The notes beneath the pieces were generated by a model that saw nothing but the letters and a program-made list of their open reading frames with translations, had not been told where the DNA came from and made no database searches. A stretch of 8,984 nucleotides of DNA from assembly GCA_009785855.1 (NCBI GenBank), contig WQUG01000095.1, positions 1 through 8,984 on the forward strand. Reading direction: 5' to 3'. The position numbers and the translations under genes were made by a program. Shown piece by piece: positions 6,044 to 8,984 of this stretch. The DNA is from Actinomycetes bacterium. Lineage in GTDB: Bacteria; Actinomycetota; Coriobacteriia; WRKU01; WQUG01. Numbering within the stretch: position 1 is the stretch's first letter; every line of letters starts with the position of its first letter.

Positions 6044-7054
6044 ATGCAGTATCCCGAATATCGTCCGCGTCGTCTGCGCCTGAGCCCCACTATCCGCGCG
6101 ATGGTGCGCGAGAGCGCCCTTGCGACCACCGACCTCATCTATCCGCTGTTCGTCAAGCCAGGAGAGGGCCTGCGTGACGAGGTGAGTTCGATGCCAGGGC
6201 AGTATCAGATCTCGCTCGACATGCTGCCGGCCGAGATCGACGAGCTCAGGAAGCTCGGCGTCGGCGCGGTCATCCTCTTTGGGCTGCCCGCGCACAAGGA
6301 CGCGGTGGGCAGCGAGGGCTACGACGAGCACGGCATCGTGCAGGAGGCCATCCGCGCGATCAAGAAGCACGATCCGGAGTTCTACGTCATCACGGACGTC
6401 TGCCTCTGTGAGTACACGGACCACGGGCACTGCGGTGTGCTCGATGAGAACAGCTATGTGCTCAACGACGTCACGCTGGAGCTGCTCGCGCAGGAAGCGG
6501 TGAGCCATGCGGCGGCCGGGGCCGACATGGTCGCGCCCTCCGACATGATGGACGGGCGCGTGGCCGCGATACGTTCGGCGCTTGATCGCGAGGGCTACGT
6601 GAACGTGCCGATCATGGCCTACTCTGCGAAGTTCTGCAGCGGTTGGTACGGGCCGTTCCGTGAGGCGGCTGACTCTGCGCCGGCCTTTGGGGACCGAAGT
6701 CAGTATCAGATGGATCCCGCCAACGGCGACGAGGCTCTGCGCGAGACGGAGCTCGATATCGAGGAGAGCGCCGACATCGTCATGGTCAAACCGGCGCTGG
6801 CGTTCATGGATGTGGTCTGGCGTGTGAAGGAGACCTTTGGCATGCCGACCTGCGTCTACAACGTGAGCGGCGAGTACGCCATGGTCAAGGCGGCCGCCGA
6901 GAAGGGCTGGATCGACGAGAAGCGCATCGTCCTGGAGACCCTGACGGGATTTGTGCGCGCCGGCGCTGATATGATCATCACCTACCACGCCAAGGATGCC
7001 GCGCGCTGGATGCGCGAGGACGCGCATGCGGGCGTGGTCGGCTACCAGAAATAA
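6044..7054 (+). CDS. hemB: Delta-aminolevulinic acid dehydratase (porphobilinogen synthase)
   Basis: HemB condenses two 5-aminolevulinate molecules into porphobilinogen, the first common step to heme, siroheme and cobalamin, in the cytosol as an octamer. The 336 residues match the family length. The zinc-type active site is present: Cys120, Cys122 and Cys130 in TDVCLCEYTDHGHCG. The two active-site lysines are Lys196 (AYSAKFCSGWYGPFREA) and Lys249 (VMVKPAL, Schiff base). Also visible are APSDMMDGRV, YQMDPANGDEAL and VSGEYAMVKAAAEKGW. I chose the ATG at 6044 because AAGGGAG (6029-6035) sits 8 bases upstream and the product then begins MQYPEYRPRRLR, as usual. The in-frame GTG at 6035 would add three residues and overlaps that ribosome site. 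ahbD follows after 9 bp, so the two genes are co-transcribed. Confidence 0.97.
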   Translation: MQYPEYRPRRLRLSPTIRAMVRESALATTDLIYPLFVKPGEGLRDEVSSMPGQYQISLDMLPAEIDELRKLGVGAVILFGLPAHKDAVGSEGYDEHGIVQEAIRAIKKHDPEFYVITDVCLCEYTDHGHCGVLDENSYVLNDVTLELLAQEAVSHAAAGADMVAPSDMMDGRVAAIRSALDREGYVNVPIMAYSAKFCSGWYGPFREAADSAPAFGDRSQYQMDPANGDEALRETELDIEESADIVMVKPALAFMDVVWRVKETFGMPTCVYNVSGEYAMVKAAAEKGWIDEKRIVLETLTGFVRAGADMIITYHAKDAARWMREDAHAGVVGYQK

Positions 7055-7063
7055 GGAGCGAAC

Positions 7064-8458
7064 GTGACGGAGTTTGACGCAGGGATGAATCCGATCGATG
7101 AGGTCGACGAACAGGCGATAGCTGATGCTGAAGCTACAGCGCAAGAAGGATGCGAGACCGTGGGAGTCGCGATCCCTCTGGGGCGCCCGGGAGGACACCC
7201 GGGAGGACACCCGGGGGGACACCCCGGCGATCGCCAGCGTCACGGGGGCGCGCGCAGCCAGGGATTTGCGCCCGGCGGCGGACCGGCGGCCAAAGCCTAC
7301 GAGGAGCGCACGGGGATCAAGGCCCCGCGCATCATCGCCTGGGAGATCACGCGCAGCTGCAACCTGAGCTGCATCCACTGCCGCGCGGCGGCGGAGTTCG
7401 GCCACTATCCCGGCGAGCTCTCGCTTGACGAGATCAAGGGCGTCATCGACGACATCGCGACGATCAGCAACCCGATCATCATCCTGACCGGCGGGGAGCC
7501 GCTCATGCGCCCCGACATCTGGGAGATCATCGACTACGCCCGTGCCGCGGGCTGCGCGCCCGTCGTCGGCACCAACGCCACGCTCATCACCGACGAGATC
7601 GCGGCTCAACTCGCAGAGCACAAGATCCCGCGCATCTCGGTCTCGATCGACTTCGCGACGGCAGAGGAGCACGACTCCTTCCGGCGCCAGCCCGGGGCCT
7701 TCGCGGCCTCGATCGAGGGCATCCGTCGCGCGAAGGCGGCCGGCGTCGGGGTGCAGATCAACACGACGGTCACCAAGCTCAACGCCGACTCGTTGCCGGC
7801 GATCCACGACCTGGCCGAGGACCTCGGTGTGGACGCCTTCCACATCTTCATGCTGGTACCGACCGGTCGCGGCAGCGAGATCGAAGACCTCGAGCTGCCC
7901 CCGGAGGGCTACGAGAAGGCTCTGACCTGGGCCTACGAGCGCCAGAAGACCTCGCCTTTGCACTTCAAGCCCACCGACAGTCCGCACTACTATCGCATCA
8001 TCCGCCAGCTCGCCAAGGCCGAGGGCAAGCAGGTCACGCGCGAGGAGTACGGCATGGACGCGATGACGCGCGGCTGCCTGGGCGGCATCACCTTCTGCTT
8101 CATCTCGCACATCGGCGACGTGCAGCCCTGCGGCTACTTCGACATGCAGCTGGGAAGCGTGAAGGAGCAGAAGTTCAGCGAGATATGGACGCACTCCCCG
8201 GTCTTCAACGATCTGCGCGACTACAGTAAGCTGAAGGGCAAGTGCGGCGCCTGCGAGTACAAGGGCGTCTGCGGAGGCTGCCGCGCCCGCGCGCTGGCGG
8301 CCACGGGCGACTACATGGAGGAGGAGCCCTACTGCGCCTACGTACCGCCGGCCTGGACGCCGGAGATGGCGGCAGAGCACGCCCAGGTCTTCGAAGAGAA
8401 GGCCGTGGCCTGGGACCAGGTGCTTGAGGAACGGGGGACGCTCCTTGCCGGCCAGTAG
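7064..8458 (+). CDS. ahbD: Radical SAM heme b synthase AhbD (Fe-coproporphyrin III decarboxylase), with an N-terminal repeat extension
   Basis: AhbD turns iron-coproporphyrin III into heme b by radical oxidative decarboxylation of two propionates, the last step of the siroheme-dependent pathway of many anaerobes and archaea. The radical SAM cluster motif is Cys99-x3-Cys103-x2-Cys106 (RSCNLSCIHCRAAAE), followed by ILTGGEPLMRPD. The middle carries SISIDFATAEEHDSFR and FHIFMLVPTGRG. A C-terminal SPASM-like region binding an auxiliary cluster has Cys338, 345, 356, 394, 397, 403, 406 and 424 (FCFISHIGDVQPCGYFD, GKCGACEYKGVCGGCRARA). This pattern fits AhbD better than the related NirJ or AhbC, though from memory only. 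The GTG start has AAGGAG (7053-7058) 5 bases before it, overlapping the hemB stop. The first 80 or so residues are not part of the family core and include a Pro-Gly-Gly-His repeat. Confidence 0.9.
   Translation: MTEFDAGMNPIDEVDEQAIADAEATAQEGCETVGVAIPLGRPGGHPGGHPGGHPGDRQRHGGARSQGFAPGGGPAAKAYEERTGIKAPRIIAWEITRSCNLSCIHCRAAAEFGHYPGELSLDEIKGVIDDIATISNPIIILTGGEPLMRPDIWEIIDYARAAGCAPVVGTNATLITDEIAAQLAEHKIPRISVSIDFATAEEHDSFRRQPGAFAASIEGIRRAKAAGVGVQINTTVTKLNADSLPAIHDLAEDLGVDAFHIFMLVPTGRGSEIEDLELPPEGYEKALTWAYERQKTSPLHFKPTDSPHYYRIIRQLAKAEGKQVTREEYGMDAMTRGCLGGITFCFISHIGDVQPCGYFDMQLGSVKEQKFSEIWTHSPVFNDLRDYSKLKGKCGACEYKGVCGGCRARALAATGDYMEEEPYCAYVPPAWTPEMAAEHAQVFEEKAVAWDQVLEERGTLLAGQ
7186..7227 (+). repeat. 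12-bp tandem repeat in the 5' part of ahbD
   Basis: Three consecutive 12-bp units occupy 7186-7197, 7198-7209 and 7210-7221. The first two are identical (CCCGGGAGGACA), the third has one A-to-G change, and a degenerate fourth starts at 7222. The unit length keeps the frame and encodes PGGH repeated three times, then PGD. Near-identity of the units suggests recent slippage-type expansion, so copy number may vary between strains. Confidence 0.9.
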
Positions 8459-8984
8459 TCTGCACGCTGTCATCCTGGCGGGCGGGAGCGGCACGCGCTT
8501 CTGGCCGCTGTCGCGCGAGCTTTCGCCCAAGCAGATGCTCGCGGTCTTTGGGGAGAGATCGCTGATCTGCGGCACCATCGAGCGCGCGCGCAGGGTGATC
8601 GGCGCGGACGGTCCGCCGATCCATATCGTGGTGGGCGCGACCCTGCACGATGAGATCCGCAACCACCTGCTGGCCCAGCCGACGCTTGCTGGCGTGGTCC
8701 TTGACTACCTCGTCGAGCCCTGCGCTCGCAACACGGCGCCGGCGCTGGCCCTGGCGGCGGCCTGCGTGGAGGCGAGCGACCCCGAAGGCGTCGTCATGAT
8801 GCTCCCGAGCGACCAGATCGTCGATGATGGCGAGGCCTGGAGCGCGACCATGGCCGCCGCGGTCGAGGCGGCTACGGAGCGCGACGTGCTCGTGACGATC
8901 GGGCTCGTGCCGACGCGCCCGGAGACCGGCTATGGGTATATCCAAGCACAAGGGGGAGGATGCGACAGCACCCCCGGCCCCCTG
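8445..8984 (+). CDS. manC: Mannose-1-phosphate guanylyltransferase, N-terminal part; 3' partial
   Basis: The frame stays open to the window's right edge (180 codons visible). The enzyme makes GDP-mannose from GTP and mannose-1-phosphate for cell-surface glycans. Nucleotidyltransferase motifs are AVILAGGSGTRFWPLSRELS with PKQ (nucleotide-binding loop), EPCARNTAPALALAAA, MMLPSDQIV and TRPETGYGYI. A bifunctional phosphomannose isomerase domain further downstream cannot be judged. No ATG or GTG is available before the conserved core. I chose the TTG at 8445, which overlaps the ahbD end by 14 bp, because GGGGGA (8433-8438) lies 6 bases upstream and the product then starts just before LHAVILAGG. 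A TTG at 8424 is the alternative. LPSDQ replaces the more usual LPSDH. The visible part ends in a repeat-like, non-family stretch (QAQGGGCDSTPGPL). Confidence 0.9.
   Translation, partial: MPASSLHAVILAGGSGTRFWPLSRELSPKQMLAVFGERSLICGTIERARRVIGADGPPIHIVVGATLHDEIRNHLLAQPTLAGVVLDYLVEPCARNTAPALALAAACVEASDPEGVVMMLPSDQIVDDGEAWSATMAAAVEAATERDVLVTIGLVPTRPETGYGYIQAQGGGCDSTPGPL
8943..8984 (+). repeat. Candidate third copy of the palindromic repeat, inside manC, cut by the window edge
   Basis: After the conserved GYGYI motif the sequence turns into G and C runs: GGGGG at 8952-8956 can pair with CCCCC at 8978-8982. AAGCACAAG and 5 of the next 7 bases (8944-8959) match the minus strand of the hypD-hypE repeat (2038-2023). 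The encoded QAQGGGCDSTPGP aligns with QAKGEGVARTPLP from the pgi copy at 7 of 13 residues in the same frame. Truncation at the edge and low complexity keep this tentative. Confidence 0.4.

Noticed and set aside
7181..7240. ahbD tandem repeat as another copy of the palindromic element
   Set aside because: It has G-runs and C-runs, but it is a regular 12-bp tandem array and lacks the AAGCxCAAG flank and the CCCCCTTG arm. I treat it as a separate repeat.
5969..8662. A very long open frame (897 codons) on the minus strand opposite hemB, ahbD and manC
   Set aside because: It is a by-product of GC-rich codon use. All three plus-strand genes it shadows have complete conserved motifs, and its translation is low-complexity Arg/Val/Leu-rich sequence without a recognisable domain.

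Overview
The window is high-GC, densely packed chromosomal DNA with overlapping or nearly touching genes and no insertion sequence, tRNA, rRNA or CRISPR array that I can see. The gene set points to an anaerobic or facultative bacterium that makes a [NiFe] hydrogenase and builds heme by the siroheme-dependent (Ahb) route. High GC, a C-terminal Pgi domain of the transaldolase/Pgi fusion type, a small zincin-like metallopeptidase of the kind common in Actinomycetota, and GTG/TTG starts suggest a deep-branching anaerobic actinobacterium (for example a Coriobacteriia relative). That placement is an inference.

Layout: (1) 2-929, plus strand: the 3' end of a glucose-6-phosphate isomerase gene (probably the tail of a transaldolase/Pgi fusion), overlapped by a small zincin-like metallopeptidase gene. 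(2) 932-5908, minus strand: a four-gene maturation operon read right to left, hypF-hypC-hypD-hypE. It makes and installs the Fe(CN)2CO group of [NiFe] hydrogenases. hypA, hypB and the hydrogenase structural genes are not in the window. (3) 5909-6043: a divergent promoter region between hypF and hemB. (4) 6044-8458, plus strand: hemB followed by ahbD, the first shared tetrapyrrole enzyme and the last enzyme of the alternative heme b pathway. (5) 8445-8984, plus strand: the 5' part of a mannose-1-phosphate guanylyltransferase gene that runs off the window.

The most unusual signal is a GC-rich palindromic repeat. One copy lies between hypD and hypE (about 1975-2039, minus orientation). A clearly related copy lies inside the pgi reading frame (about 152-204, plus orientation), with 44 of 52 aligned bases identical outside one loop gap. 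A weaker third candidate lies in the manC reading frame at the window's right edge and encodes a peptide resembling the pgi one in the same frame. This looks like a small dispersed element that can sit in intergenic DNA or, in frame, in variable protein loops. A separate 12-bp tandem repeat encodes Pro-Gly-Gly-His units in an N-terminal extension of AhbD.
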